NCBI GenBank assembly: GCA_036395755.1
Contig: DASWCZ010000073.1
Span: forward strand, 1-15,197
Origin: Gp7-AA6 sp036395755
GTDB lineage: Bacteria > Acidobacteriota > Thermoanaerobaculia > UBA5066 > Gp7-AA6
Direction: 5' to 3'
Length of the DNA stretch: 15,197 bases
The notes under the pieces were generated by a model, which saw only the letters and a program-made list of their open reading frames with translations, was not told where the DNA came from and searched no databases. Positions 1 through 7,200 of this stretch are shown one piece after another (the stretch's first letter is position 1; each line of letters opens with the position of its first letter). The position numbers and the translations under genes are program-made.

Positions 1-1139
1 CGGGCTTCGTCGAAGAGCCGGTCGAGCTCGGCCGGTGTCTCGATGCGGAAGACGGGCGACACGCGCAAGTCGCCGTCCGGCGAGATCGCCTCGAGCTCGC
101 GGCGGCGCTCGGTCCATGCTTCCTCGAAGAGCGGACGCCCCTCCCGCGCGAGACAGTCGTACGCCATGAACGCCACCGGAATCTCCGCGAGGACCTCGGG
201 CTCCGGGGCCTTGCGGCCGAGCCGCCGCTGGAGGCGGAAAAAGGAGTCGGGCCGGCCGTCGCGCCAGGCGAGCACCTCTCCGTCGAGGAGAAAAGAGCCG
301 GGAAGCGTCGCAAGCGCCGAGGCGATCTCCGGGAACTGCGCGGTCACGTCGTCGAGCGTGCGCGAGAAGAGCGCGACGCGGGCGTCCGACTTGTGCGCGT
401 GGGCGCGGACGCCGTCGAACTTGTCCTCGATCGCGAAGAGGGAAAGCTCGGAGGCGACCTCCTCCGCGACCTCGATCGGGGTCGCGAGCATGAAGCCGAT
501 CGGGTGAAAGAGGCGGAACCGGATCTCCGTGAGGCGCCCGTCGCGCGCCGCGACGGCAGTCTCTCCGATGTCGCCGCAGTCTCTCCGCGCCCGCGCGACC
601 GCCTCGCGATACGCGCCGAACGCCTGCGCGATCGCCTCCTCGATCGTGGTGACGTCCGCTCCGATCCGCAGGCCGCCGGAGAGAGTCTTGACGAGATACT
701 TTCCCTCGACCGGCGAGGAGCGCTCGAGCATTCGGGCGAGAGCGGCCTGCTTGCCGGCGGCTTTGCGCTCCTTTGCGAGATCGCGCAGCCACGCGTCGAC
801 CTCCAGCACGGTCGGCCCCGGCGGCTCCGGGGACGCGTCGGTCCGGAGCAGTCCGACCGTTTCGCCGAGATCCCCGATCGCTGTGGCGCAGGCGCCGATC
901 GTCTCCAGGTCCCACCCGGTGACCTCCGCCGCGGCCTTCGCGATCGTGACCCAGCCGACGGACGTGACGGCCTGCTCCCACTCGGCGAAAGGGCTTCCGG
1001 AGAGGAGCCGCGCCGAGACCGCGAGCTCTTCGCCGGCGAGGCGGCCGAGCGCCTCCGCCAGCCGCTCGATCTTCGCGAGCTTGCCCCGCTCGTTCGCGAC
1101 AGAGTCGAGCGTCTCCGCGAGCAGCCGGTATTCGGTCAC
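1..1139 (-). CDS. ATP-dependent DNA ligase, 3' end cut off by window edge
   Basis: Seals nicks in duplex DNA through a ligase-AMP intermediate. About 379 N-terminal codons are visible. Residues 1-~215 form the helical DNA-binding domain typical of bacterial LigB-like and archaeal ligases, including a segment ending YLVKTLSGGLRIGAD. The adenylation domain follows, with motif I as EDKFDGVR (nucleophile Lys about residue 240), then SRTLDDVTAQFPEI and a motif III FLLDGEVLAW. The C-terminal OB fold should lie beyond base 1. The start is GTG at 1139-1137, overlapping the exonuclease stop as GTGA, so translation is probably coupled. Placement directly after a ligase-associated exonuclease fits the known ligase/exonuclease cassette rather than LigD-type end joining, since no Ku, primase or LigD-type domains are seen. 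The family is certain; the subgroup (LigB-like versus the PP_1105-like ligases of that cassette) is less so. Confidence 0.93.
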   Translation of the reverse strand, partial: MTEYRLLAETLDSVANERGKLAKIERLAEALGRLAGEELAVSARLLSGSPFAEWEQAVTSVGWVTIAKAAAEVTGWDLETIGACATAIGDLGETVGLLRTDASPEPPGPTVLEVDAWLRDLAKERKAAGKQAALARMLERSSPVEGKYLVKTLSGGLRIGADVTTIEEAIAQAFGAYREAVARARRDCGDIGETAVAARDGRLTEIRFRLFHPIGFMLATPIEVAEEVASELSLFAIEDKFDGVRAHAHKSDARVALFSRTLDDVTAQFPEIASALATLPGSFLLDGEVLAWRDGRPDSFFRLQRRLGRKAPEPEVLAEIPVAFMAYDCLAREGRPLFEEAWTERRRELEAISPDGDLRVSPVFRIETPAELDRLFDEA

Positions 1140-2167
1140 GCCTCTTCCTCTTCGTCGCCCTGCTCCCGTGCGAGGCGCTCCGCTCCTGACGGAAGAGGCT
1201 CCGCCGGAGTTCCGCGCGTCGCCAGGATGCGAGCGAAATCGCGCGCGTAGCCATGCAGAGTGACCACCCTCTGCGGCGCCACGTCGGAGACATGCTGGAG
1301 GAGCTCGGGGAAATCGGCGTGGTCCGACATCGGGAGAAGGACGTCGGCGTCGAAGTCCGCGCGGGACGCCTCGCGCATCGCCCAGCCGGACAGGTAGACG
1401 ATGCGCCGCCGCTTCACGTTGCGGACCACCGGCGTGCGCGCGCAGTAGGGCGGCACGACGAGCGCCTCTCCCGGCTTCGCGGGTCCGGACTCGTACGCGC
1501 GCGAAAGGGGGAAAGAGTGCCCGGCCGCCTCGAACTCGGGCAGCAGCTTCCAGGCCGCGCCGTGAAGGACCGTCGGGATCCCGGCTTCGGCGAGGGAGAG
1601 TGCGATCTCCTGGGACTTTCCGAGGCCGTACGCGAGGAGGATCGGCGTCTTCTCTTCGTCGAACGCGCGGCGGCAGGCGGCGATCAAGCGCTCTTCGATC
1701 TCTTCCCGCGGAGGAAAGCGGAACACCGGAAGGCCGAACGTCGTCTCGGTCACGAGGATCTCCGCCGGCGGCGCCGCGGCGGGGACGGCGGTGCGCGAGG
1801 GGCGGCGTTTGAAGTCGCCCGTCAAGAGGAGCGACCGCCCCTCGCGCTCGAAAAAGATCTGCGCGGACCCGAGGATGTGACCGGCCGGATAGAGCTCGAG
1901 CGTGACCCCGTGCCGCTCGAGGCGCTCGCCGTACCGGATTTCGTGCGCCTGCCCGGCCCAGTCCGGGTTTCTGCGGCGGTACAGCGCGATCGTCTCGGGC
2001 GTCGCCCACACCTCTTCGTGACCCGGCGCGGCGTGATCTCTGTGCGCGTGCGACACGATCGCCCGGGCAACGCCGGCCGGCGGGTCGATTGCCGCTTCGA
2101 AGGCGGTGCAGTACAGACCTTCGGGGCGCGATTCCAAGAAGGGCGCGAGCGGCTCGTCCGTCGCCAA
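1136..2167 (-). CDS. DNA-ligase-associated exonuclease, metallo-beta-lactamase fold
   Basis: A metal-dependent nuclease of the MBL/beta-CASP-like class that accompanies bacterial ATP-dependent ligases; it probably trims DNA ends or damage before ligation. With the TTG start it has 343 residues, close to the usual length of about 330-340. The metal motif SHAHRDHA gives HxHxDH at residues 40-45. GHILGSAQI (about 96-104) and LTGDF (about 115-119) supply further ligands, and SDHADF plus TLHGYARDFA lie near the C-terminus. No in-frame ATG precedes the metal motif. TTG at 2167 is therefore chosen, 14 bp after the preceding stop, with a weak upstream TAAGG; TTG at 2137 is the alternative. The open frame continues upstream, but that part is a shadow of the oxidoreductase gene. 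The C-terminus is acidic (DEEEEA) and overlaps the ligase start by 4 bp. Confidence 0.9.
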   Translation of the reverse strand: MATDEPLAPFLESRPEGLYCTAFEAAIDPPAGVARAIVSHAHRDHAAPGHEEVWATPETIALYRRRNPDWAGQAHEIRYGERLERHGVTLELYPAGHILGSAQIFFEREGRSLLLTGDFKRRPSRTAVPAAAPPAEILVTETTFGLPVFRFPPREEIEERLIAACRRAFDEEKTPILLAYGLGKSQEIALSLAEAGIPTVLHGAAWKLLPEFEAAGHSFPLSRAYESGPAKPGEALVVPPYCARTPVVRNVKRRRIVYLSGWAMREASRADFDADVLLPMSDHADFPELLQHVSDVAPQRVVTLHGYARDFARILATRGTPAEPLPSGAERLAREQGDEEEEA

Positions 2168-2181
2168 GGTCGATGCGAGCC

Positions 2182-3201
2182 TTACCGCTGCGGCAGGAGG
2201 CCGAAGAGCGGAATGGTCACGACCGTCTGGACTCCGGGCTGCGCCGCCACGATGAACGGGATCGCGTTGACGACGCATCCCACCGTGGCGCGGTCGCCGT
2301 GGAAACCTCCGGCCACCCGGAGGTTGACCGGGGGATCTCCCTGGATCTCGATCGAATCGAAGGCCTGCGGAACCCCGACGGCCATGGTCAGGTCCAGCTC
2401 GACGTGGATCTCCCCGCCCGCCCGCACCCGCGCGATCTGGTGGAGCCCGAGAACCCAGCCCGCCGCGACGCCCTCCGTCTCGCTCGCGGCGAGGACCGGC
2501 TCGATCGTCTCGGAGATCTCGTCGATCGGCACTCCGAGCCCGAGCGCGATCATCGCCGCGGACTCCGAGAGGCCGACGTGGCCGAGCTTCCGGGCGGCGA
2601 CCCCGCTTTCGAACTCCTCCTTCGACAGGCCCGCCCCCACCTTGGCGCGGAGCGGCCCGCGGCGTTTCGCGGCGTCGACTACGCGAGTGACTTTCAGCTT
2701 CTCGACTCTCACGCAGGCGCCCGCGGCGGCGAGCGCGAGTCGGTCCATCACGAGGCCCGGGTTGACCCCGGTGCCGAGCACCGCGACGCCGCGATCCTTC
2801 GCTCTCGCGTCCAGCGAGCGGGCGAGGCCGGCGTGGTGGAGCTCGGGATACGAGAGCTCCTCGCAGGTCGAGACGACGTGAAATCCCGCGGCGACGGCCT
2901 CTTCGATCTGCGGCGCGACCGATTCGAGGCGCGACCCCGTGCACAGGAGGACGACGTCGCGCTTTCCCCGCGCCGAGGCGGATCGGTCGTAGAGCTCGCC
3001 GGCGGACGGCGCAATCGGAAACGGTCCGTCGCCGCCTTCCGACTTCACGAGCTCCCGGAGATCCTTTCCGGCCTTGTCGGGAGCCGGGTCCGCCGCGCCG
3101 AGGACCTCGATCCCCGGCCGCTGCAGCACGGCACGCGCGACTTCGACGCCGATCGGTCCCAGGCCAACCAGCGCTACGCGCGCGATCGACTTCTCGTTCA
3201 T
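2182..3201 (-). CDS. DapB-like / 2,4-diaminopentanoate-dehydrogenase-like NAD(P)-dependent oxidoreductase
   Basis: A 339-residue protein with an N-terminal Rossmann fold (VGLGPIGVEVA, GxGxxG at residues 13-18), followed by VVLLCTGS, STCEELSYP and GTGVNPGLVMD. These match the dihydrodipicolinate-reductase-like family that includes clostridial 2,4-diaminopentanoate dehydrogenase. The C-terminal part (GEIHVELDLTMAVG to about GCVVNAIPFIVAAQPGV) fits the diaminopentanoate-dehydrogenase type rather than true DapB, which is usually about 270 residues and has a different C-terminal domain. The ATG is preceded by a strong AGGAGG (3206-3211), and ATGA overlaps the transporter stop. The substrate cannot be read from the sequence; an amino-acid or diamino-acid deaminating role is inference. 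Its position between a transporter and the exonuclease/ligase pair is unusual and gives no clear functional link. Confidence 0.75.
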   Translation of the reverse strand: MNEKSIARVALVGLGPIGVEVARAVLQRPGIEVLGAADPAPDKAGKDLRELVKSEGGDGPFPIAPSAGELYDRSASARGKRDVVLLCTGSRLESVAPQIEEAVAAGFHVVSTCEELSYPELHHAGLARSLDARAKDRGVAVLGTGVNPGLVMDRLALAAAGACVRVEKLKVTRVVDAAKRRGPLRAKVGAGLSKEEFESGVAARKLGHVGLSESAAMIALGLGVPIDEISETIEPVLAASETEGVAAGWVLGLHQIARVRAGGEIHVELDLTMAVGVPQAFDSIEIQGDPPVNLRVAGGFHGDRATVGCVVNAIPFIVAAQPGVQTVVTIPLFGLLPQR

Positions 3202-4544
3202 TTCGCCTCCTGAGCCCCGGACGGCGCAAATTTACCTTGAAGGTCCGGGACCCCGCGAAGGAGCAGGATCGCACCGAGCATGAAGAGGATGAGAGACGCG
3301 ACCGCGGCGCGGTAGCCCACGCCCACTCCGAAGGAGCGGAAAAGATGATCGGCGACGAGCGCCCAGACGAGCGGCCCGGCGATCGCGGCGGCGCGCGCGG
3401 AGAGGACCAGGAGACCGAAGAACCTTCCCGCTTCGGCGTCCGGCACCAGCGTCAACAACAGAGGCCGCTCGACCGACCAGATGCCGCCGAAGACGAAGCC
3501 GAGCAGCGCGCCTCCGATCCAGAACGCCGAGAGCGTCGGTGCGAGCGCGATCGCGGCCAGCCCGACCACCCAGCCCCAGAGAACGACGAGCAACGTCCGG
3601 CGCGGCCCGAGCCGGTCGCTCACGTGCCCCGCGATGTACGAGCCGATGATCGCCGGGACGGTCAACGCCGCGAAGAGCCGCGCTTCCTCTCCTTTCGCCA
3701 GGCCGAGGACTTTCACCGCGTAGATCGCCATGAACGCGATCGCGGTGCCGAGAGCGTCCTGGTAGAGGTACGACGCGAAGAGAAACCGGCGCAGGCCCGG
3801 ATATTTCCTCGTCTCGCGGAACGCTTCGACGATCTTCGCGGCGATCTCGCGGAAGCGCACGACGGGCCGTTCCGAGCGCGGGCGCGGGACGTGGTCCTTG
3901 CAGAAGAGGAAGAAGGGAAACGAGAAGAGCAGGAAGAGCGCGGCCGTCGGGAGGAACGCGGCCTGCCGGCCGGACGGAACGCCGAAACTCCACTTACCGG
4001 AGACGAACGGCGCGACGAGGAGCACTCCCGCAAACGAGCCGACGTAGCCGAGCGCGGTGCCGAAACCGGAAAGGCGCCCGTGCTCCGCGGGCGGGACGAG
4101 CTCGGGCATCATCGCGTTATAGAAGGGGAGCGCGAGCTGATAGGCGACGTCGGCAAGCGCGAACATCGCGAGAAGAATCACGACGCCCGCGGCCGACGGG
4201 AGAGACGCCCGGGAGATCGGGTCGAGGAGCGCCGTCGCGGCCACGCAGACGAGGGTCAGTCCGACGACCCAGGGCTTGCGGCGGCGCGAGACGTCCGAGC
4301 GCGCGCCGAAGTAGGGCGCCGCGAAGAGCACGACCGTCGAGGAGGCGCTCGTTGCGAGCGACCACGCCGTGGCGGATGCGCCCCGCTCCGCGACGATCCA
4401 CACCGGGAAGTAGAGCGTCGCGATGTTCATGGAGAAGATCGTGTTGGAAAAGTCGTAGAGCGCCCAGCTCACGCGCTCGACGAGCGAGGCCCGGCCGAGG
4501 ACGGAGAGCTCGCCGGAGGGGAGGACTTCGATGCGTTGGCTCAT
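3198..4544 (-). CDS. MFS transporter, UMF1 / Atg22-like family
   Basis: A 448-residue integral membrane protein of the major facilitator superfamily with about 12 hydrophobic segments. The N-terminal SWALYDFSNTIFSMNIATLYFP matches the WALYDFANSAF-type signature of the UMF1/Atg22-like group. In the eukaryotic relative Atg22 this family is linked to amino-acid efflux from the vacuole; bacterial substrates are mostly unknown. A cytoplasmic loop with GARSDVSRRRKPW follows TM2, and GHVSDRLGPRRTLL forms the equivalent loop in the second half, both typical MFS A-type motifs. It is the first gene of the minus-strand run and overlaps the oxidoreductase by ATGA. Pairing with an amino-acid-dehydrogenase-like enzyme would fit export or import of an amino-acid derivative, but this is inference. 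No good ribosome-binding site precedes the ATG at 4544. Confidence 0.88.
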   Translation of the reverse strand: MSQRIEVLPSGELSVLGRASLVERVSWALYDFSNTIFSMNIATLYFPVWIVAERGASATAWSLATSASSTVVLFAAPYFGARSDVSRRRKPWVVGLTLVCVAATALLDPISRASLPSAAGVVILLAMFALADVAYQLALPFYNAMMPELVPPAEHGRLSGFGTALGYVGSFAGVLLVAPFVSGKWSFGVPSGRQAAFLPTAALFLLFSFPFFLFCKDHVPRPRSERPVVRFREIAAKIVEAFRETRKYPGLRRFLFASYLYQDALGTAIAFMAIYAVKVLGLAKGEEARLFAALTVPAIIGSYIAGHVSDRLGPRRTLLVVLWGWVVGLAAIALAPTLSAFWIGGALLGFVFGGIWSVERPLLLTLVPDAEAGRFFGLLVLSARAAAIAGPLVWALVADHLFRSFGVGVGYRAAVASLILFMLGAILLLRGVPDLQGKFAPSGAQEAK

Positions 4545-4556
4545 TCGGACAGGGCT

Positions 4557-4584
4557 ACGATAGTGGCTCTTTTGCGGCTGTCAC
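4557..4584 (-). promoter_or_regulatory. Candidate sigma-70-type promoter for the minus-strand operon
   Basis: On the minus strand, GTGACA (4584-4579) and TATCGT (4562-4557) are separated by 16 bp, giving 5/6 and 4/6 matches to TTGACA/TATAAT. Only 12 bases lie between the -10 box and the ATG of the transporter, and no Shine-Dalgarno sequence is seen. If used, the transcript would be nearly leaderless. The assignment rests on consensus match alone. Confidence 0.3.
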
Positions 4585-4596
4585 CCCGCTTGGTGG

Positions 4597-4678
4597 TGTC
4601 ATCCCGAGCGAAGCGAGGGATCCCTCGGTCCTTCGGACCTCGGGATGACAGGCTCGGGGAGGTCACCTCGGGATGACA
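4597..4678. repeat. Intergenic hairpin repeat element, copy 1
   Basis: The 12-mer CTCGGGATGACA occurs directly at 4639-4650 and 4667-4678, and inverted as TGTCATCCCGAG at 4597-4608. Inside, a nested hairpin pairs ATCCC (4620-4624) with GGGAT (4642-4646) and GGTCC (4627-4631) with GGACC (4635-4639). The loop is TTC and a symmetric TC/TC internal loop separates the stems. It lies between the divergent transporter and amidohydrolase genes. A second copy with the same architecture lies at 7125-7182. It resembles dispersed REP/MITE-like repeats; no transposase is present here. Confidence 0.75.
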
Positions 4679-4695
4679 TTGGGGAGGTAATCACT

Positions 4696-6039
4696 ATGCG
4701 GCGTCGCGTTCCGACGTTTCTGCTCGTTCTCGCGTGCGTCGCCACGGCGCTTGCCGCGGCGGAACCTCCCCCGGCGAAAGTCACCCTCGCTCTCGTCGGC
4801 GGCCGGATCGTCGACGGCTACGAGGGGCGCCCGATCGAAGACGGCGTGATCCTGATCGCCGGAGAGCGCATCGCGGCATTGGGACCACGCGGAGCGGTCC
4901 GGGTCCCGGAGGGCGTGACGACGATCGACACGCGCGGGATGACCCTTCTGCCCGGTCTCGCCGACATGCACGTCCACCTGATGATCCTCGGCCACGGGGA
5001 CTACGAGCACTGGGACAAGACGTACCGGCCGCGCTTCCGCGACGAGATCATGCCGGCGGCGGCGCGGCAGCTCTTGACGAGCGGCGTCACGTTCGCGCGC
5101 GACCTGGGCGCCCCGCTCGAGGACATTCTGCTGGTCAAGCGGCGGATCGAGAAGGGAGAGATCCCCGGCCCGCGTCTCTTCGTCTCGGGTCCTTTCATCC
5201 AGCACAAGCCCTATTTCGAGTACGAGAAAGAGTTCCGCTGGGGCGTGACCGGCGCGGCGGACGCGCGGGCCAAGGTCCAGAAAGTGATCGACGCGGGCGT
5301 GGACGTCGTCAAGTTGATCGACCAGGACCAGATGACCGAGGAAGAGGTGAAGGCGGTCGTCGAGACGGCACACAAAGGTGGCAAGCCGGTCGTCGCGCAC
5401 GCTCATCGCGAGGAGGAGATCCGCATCGGGCTCAAGTACGGCGTAGACAGCTTCGAGCACACCGGGCTCGCCACCGAGCCCGGCTACCCGGAAGACATCC
5501 TCCAGGGCATCAAGAAACGCAACCAGACCCTCTTCTGGTGTCCCACGATCGAAGGACTCTTTCTCTCCGAGTACACCGCCGACGTCTTTCCGGAGCGATT
5601 GAACGATCCGCGCTGGCAGGAGGGGCTCGCACCGGACATCGTCGCGGACATCCGCCAGTCGCTCGAGAACGTCACCGGGCTTCCGTACTTCGCGCTCGTG
5701 CGGCGGCGCATCCCGACGCTCGCGAACAAGTTCCGGCAGCTCCGCGAGACCGGCGTGACGCTGATGGTCGGGACGGACTCCGGCATCCCGGGGAACTTCC
5801 ACACCGACTCGACATGGCGCGAGCTCGCGACCTGGGTCAAGCTCGGCATGACGCCCATGCAGGCGATCGCCGGGGCGACCCGATGGCCGGCAGTCTTCCT
5901 GAAGAAGGAAAAGGACATCGGCACGCTCGCGCCGGGAAGGTACGCGGACATCGTCGCGGTCCACGGGGACGTGCTCGGCAACGTCGAGCTGCTCCAGAGG
6001 CCGGACCTCGTGATCAAGAACGGCACGAGAGTCCGGTAG
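4696..6039 (+). CDS. Secreted amidohydrolase, imidazolonepropionase/prolidase-like
   Basis: A 447-residue metal-dependent hydrolase of the amidohydrolase superfamily, probably acting outside the cytoplasm on an amide, peptide or cyclic imide; the substrate is not known. Residues 1-~20 form a signal peptide (MRRRVPTFLLVLACVATALA). The composite N-terminal sandwich (ALVGGRIVDGYEGRPIEDG) leads into DMHVHL with H92 and H94. K206 in VVKLIDQD is a candidate carboxylated lysine. H235 and H237 (VVAHAH), H255 (FEHTG) and D361 (VGTDSG) complete the usual binuclear site. The C-terminal LAPGRYADIVAVHGD strand is typical. ATG at 4696 has a strong GGGGAGG (4681-4687) 8 bases upstream. An earlier in-frame start would fall inside the repeat element and place the signal peptide internally. 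It leads a plus-strand run of mostly envelope-type proteins. Confidence 0.88.
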   Translation: MRRRVPTFLLVLACVATALAAAEPPPAKVTLALVGGRIVDGYEGRPIEDGVILIAGERIAALGPRGAVRVPEGVTTIDTRGMTLLPGLADMHVHLMILGHGDYEHWDKTYRPRFRDEIMPAAARQLLTSGVTFARDLGAPLEDILLVKRRIEKGEIPGPRLFVSGPFIQHKPYFEYEKEFRWGVTGAADARAKVQKVIDAGVDVVKLIDQDQMTEEEVKAVVETAHKGGKPVVAHAHREEEIRIGLKYGVDSFEHTGLATEPGYPEDILQGIKKRNQTLFWCPTIEGLFLSEYTADVFPERLNDPRWQEGLAPDIVADIRQSLENVTGLPYFALVRRRIPTLANKFRQLRETGVTLMVGTDSGIPGNFHTDSTWRELATWVKLGMTPMQAIAGATRWPAVFLKKEKDIGTLAPGRYADIVAVHGDVLGNVELLQRPDLVIKNGTRVR

Positions 6040-6075
6040 GGCTTTTGCACCCGGCAAGATGGGAGGAGGACGACA

Positions 6076-6273
6076 ATGGACGAACAACCGGGAAGAGGCG
6101 ATACCGAACGCTCCTTGATCGACGAGATGCGCGAGCTCGGCCAGTCCTTTTCCGCTCTCGGGAAGACGGCGTTCAAGGGAGGGCGCGTTCTCTCGGTCGA
6201 AGTGCTCCGGTCGATCCGCGCGATCGTCGACCGCGCCCGCGAAGAGATCGAGCGAATCGCGGAAAAGAAGTGA
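6076..6273 (+). CDS. Small uncharacterised charged protein, 65 aa
   Basis: I do not recognise this family. The 65 residues contain no membrane segment or signal peptide. The sequence is mostly predicted helix: an acidic N-terminus (MDEQPGRGDTERSLIDEMRE), a middle LGQSFSALGKTAFKGGRVLS, and a charged amphipathic end rich in R, E and I (VDRAREEIERIAEKK). It is supported as a real gene by a strong GGGAGGAGG immediately upstream (about 6060-6068) and by its GTGA overlap with the lipoprotein gene. It lies 36 bp after the amidohydrolase stop, so it may share that transcript. A cytoplasmic or peripheral partner of the neighbouring envelope proteins is only a guess. Confidence 0.75.
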   Translation: MDEQPGRGDTERSLIDEMRELGQSFSALGKTAFKGGRVLSVEVLRSIRAIVDRAREEIERIAEKK

Positions 6274-6602
6274 GCGGCCGATTGAGGTTCGGGGTCGCGA
6301 GCGTCGCCGTCGCGCTGGCCCTCTTCGCCGGGTGCGCGAGCTCGAAGCGGGACCCGAACGCGGGCTACAAGTCGCTCGAGGCGACCGTCGTCGAGCGCCA
6401 GTACGACCCTCCGGGCTCCGGCGGAGCGAGCTATGCCGGCTCGGGCAACTACTACCTGCTCTTCGAGGCCAAGGAAGGCGACGCGACGGCCCACTATCGC
6501 TTCCCCGTTACCCAGCAGCAGTACATCCGGTTCACCGAGGGAACGCACGTCCAGCTCTCGATCGAAAACAACAACCTGCGCGACATCCGAAGAATCCCGT
6601 AA
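6270..6602 (+). CDS. Small lipoprotein of unknown function, 110 aa
   Basis: The start is taken as GTG at 6270, overlapping the previous stop as GTGA. This gives a short signal peptide (RLRFGVASVAVALALFAGC) with a lipobox LFAGC and the lipidated Cys at residue 22. A TTG at 6282 is an alternative that keeps the lipobox. The mature part is about 88 residues, beta-rich, with EATVVERQYDPPGSGG, a glycine/serine/tyrosine stretch (SYAGSGNYYLLFEA) and VQLSIENNNLRDIRRIP. No cysteine other than the lipobox Cys is seen. I cannot assign a family; a small membrane-anchored beta-barrel or OB-like fold is possible. The stop codon forms part of the TAAGGG that serves as ribosome-binding site for the next gene. 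Confidence 0.8.
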   Translation: MSGRLRFGVASVAVALALFAGCASSKRDPNAGYKSLEATVVERQYDPPGSGGASYAGSGNYYLLFEAKEGDATAHYRFPVTQQQYIRFTEGTHVQLSIENNNLRDIRRIP

Positions 6603-6609
6603 GGGTCGG

Positions 6610-7110
6610 ATGGCCGCCGAGCGACTTCCCGTCAAGCCGCGTCCGCTCGAACCGGAGGTCGTGCCGCGCGGCGTGCCGGATCCGTGGGTTGAGAAGCTCG
6701 CGTGGGTCATGGACCACTCGATCCCGATCGGCGGCGGGCTCCGGATCGGCCTGGACCCGATCATCGGGCTCGTGCCCGGGCTGGGTGACATCGTCGGCGC
6801 TCTCGTTTCCGCGGCGATCGTGCTGTCCGCGGTCCGCGCTCGACTCCCTCGCTCGGCGATCGCGCGCATGGTCGCGAATATCGCGATCGACGCGGTCGTC
6901 GGCGCCGTGCCGCTCCTGGGAGACGTCTTCGACGCCGCGTGGCAGGCGAACGTCCGGAACGTCCAGATTTATCGCGAAGCACTCCGGCAAGGGCGCAGTC
7001 GGACCGTGGACTCGCTCTTCGTCGCGGGAGTCGTTCTGGCGTTCGTCCTGCTGCTCGCGATCCCAGTCGCCGTGATCGTCCTGCTGGTGAAGCGGCTCTT
7101 CTCGCCGTAG
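6610..7110 (+). CDS. DUF4112-family membrane protein
   Basis: A 166-residue protein whose core LDPIIGLVPGLGDIVGALVS and matching GAVPLLGDVFDAAWQANVRN are the hallmark repeats of DUF4112 proteins. The function of this family is not established. Two moderately hydrophobic glycine-rich segments (about residues 50-75 and 90-110) are followed by a strong C-terminal transmembrane helix (VAGVVLAFVLLLAIPVAVIV) ending in a basic KRLF tail. The ATG at 6610 lies 7 bp after the lipoprotein stop, with AAGGG upstream, so the two are probably cotranscribed. The gene is followed by the second hairpin repeat and then lhr. Confidence 0.85.
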   Translation: MAAERLPVKPRPLEPEVVPRGVPDPWVEKLAWVMDHSIPIGGGLRIGLDPIIGLVPGLGDIVGALVSAAIVLSAVRARLPRSAIARMVANIAIDAVVGAVPLLGDVFDAAWQANVRNVQIYREALRQGRSRTVDSLFVAGVVLAFVLLLAIPVAVIVLLVKRLFSP

Positions 7111-7124
7111 ACGCGGCACCGGAG

Positions 7125-7182
7125 ATTCCTCGGCCTTCGGCCTCGGAATGACAGACGCGTGGTACGGCCTCGGAATGACAGA
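7125..7182. repeat. Intergenic hairpin repeat element, copy 2
   Basis: ATTCC (7125-7129) pairs with GGAAT (7145-7149), and GGCC (7132-7135) pairs with GGCC (7139-7142) around a TTC loop, with the same symmetric TC/TC internal loop as copy 1. The 18-mer CGGCCTCGGAATGACAGA occurs at 7138-7155 and again at 7165-7182, a 27-bp period against 28 bp in copy 1. The upstream inverted arm seen in copy 1 is missing here. The element fills the gap between the DUF4112 gene and lhr. Confidence 0.75.
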
Positions 7183-7200
7183 AAAGGGGAAAATGCGCCG

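Noticed and set aside
393..1250. Plus-strand open frames opposite the ligase
   Set aside because: They are shadows; the minus strand encodes clear ligase motifs over the same bases.
2168..3274. Upstream continuation of the exonuclease reading frame, minus strand
   Set aside because: Arginine/glycine-rich shadow of the oxidoreductase gene in another frame; exonuclease homology begins only after the TTG at 2167.
4639..4678. CRISPR-like direct repeats
   Set aside because: Only two 12-base copies, no array of regular spacers and no cas genes; better explained as an intergenic hairpin repeat.
4645..4695. Earlier start for the amidohydrolase
   Set aside because: It would translate the repeat element and displace the signal peptide; ATG 4696 has an ideal ribosome-binding site.
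7159..7200. Earlier GTG start for lhr
   Set aside because: These codons lie within the hairpin repeat (VRPRNDRKGE-type translation) and match nothing in Lhr proteins; GTG at 7201 fits the family start.
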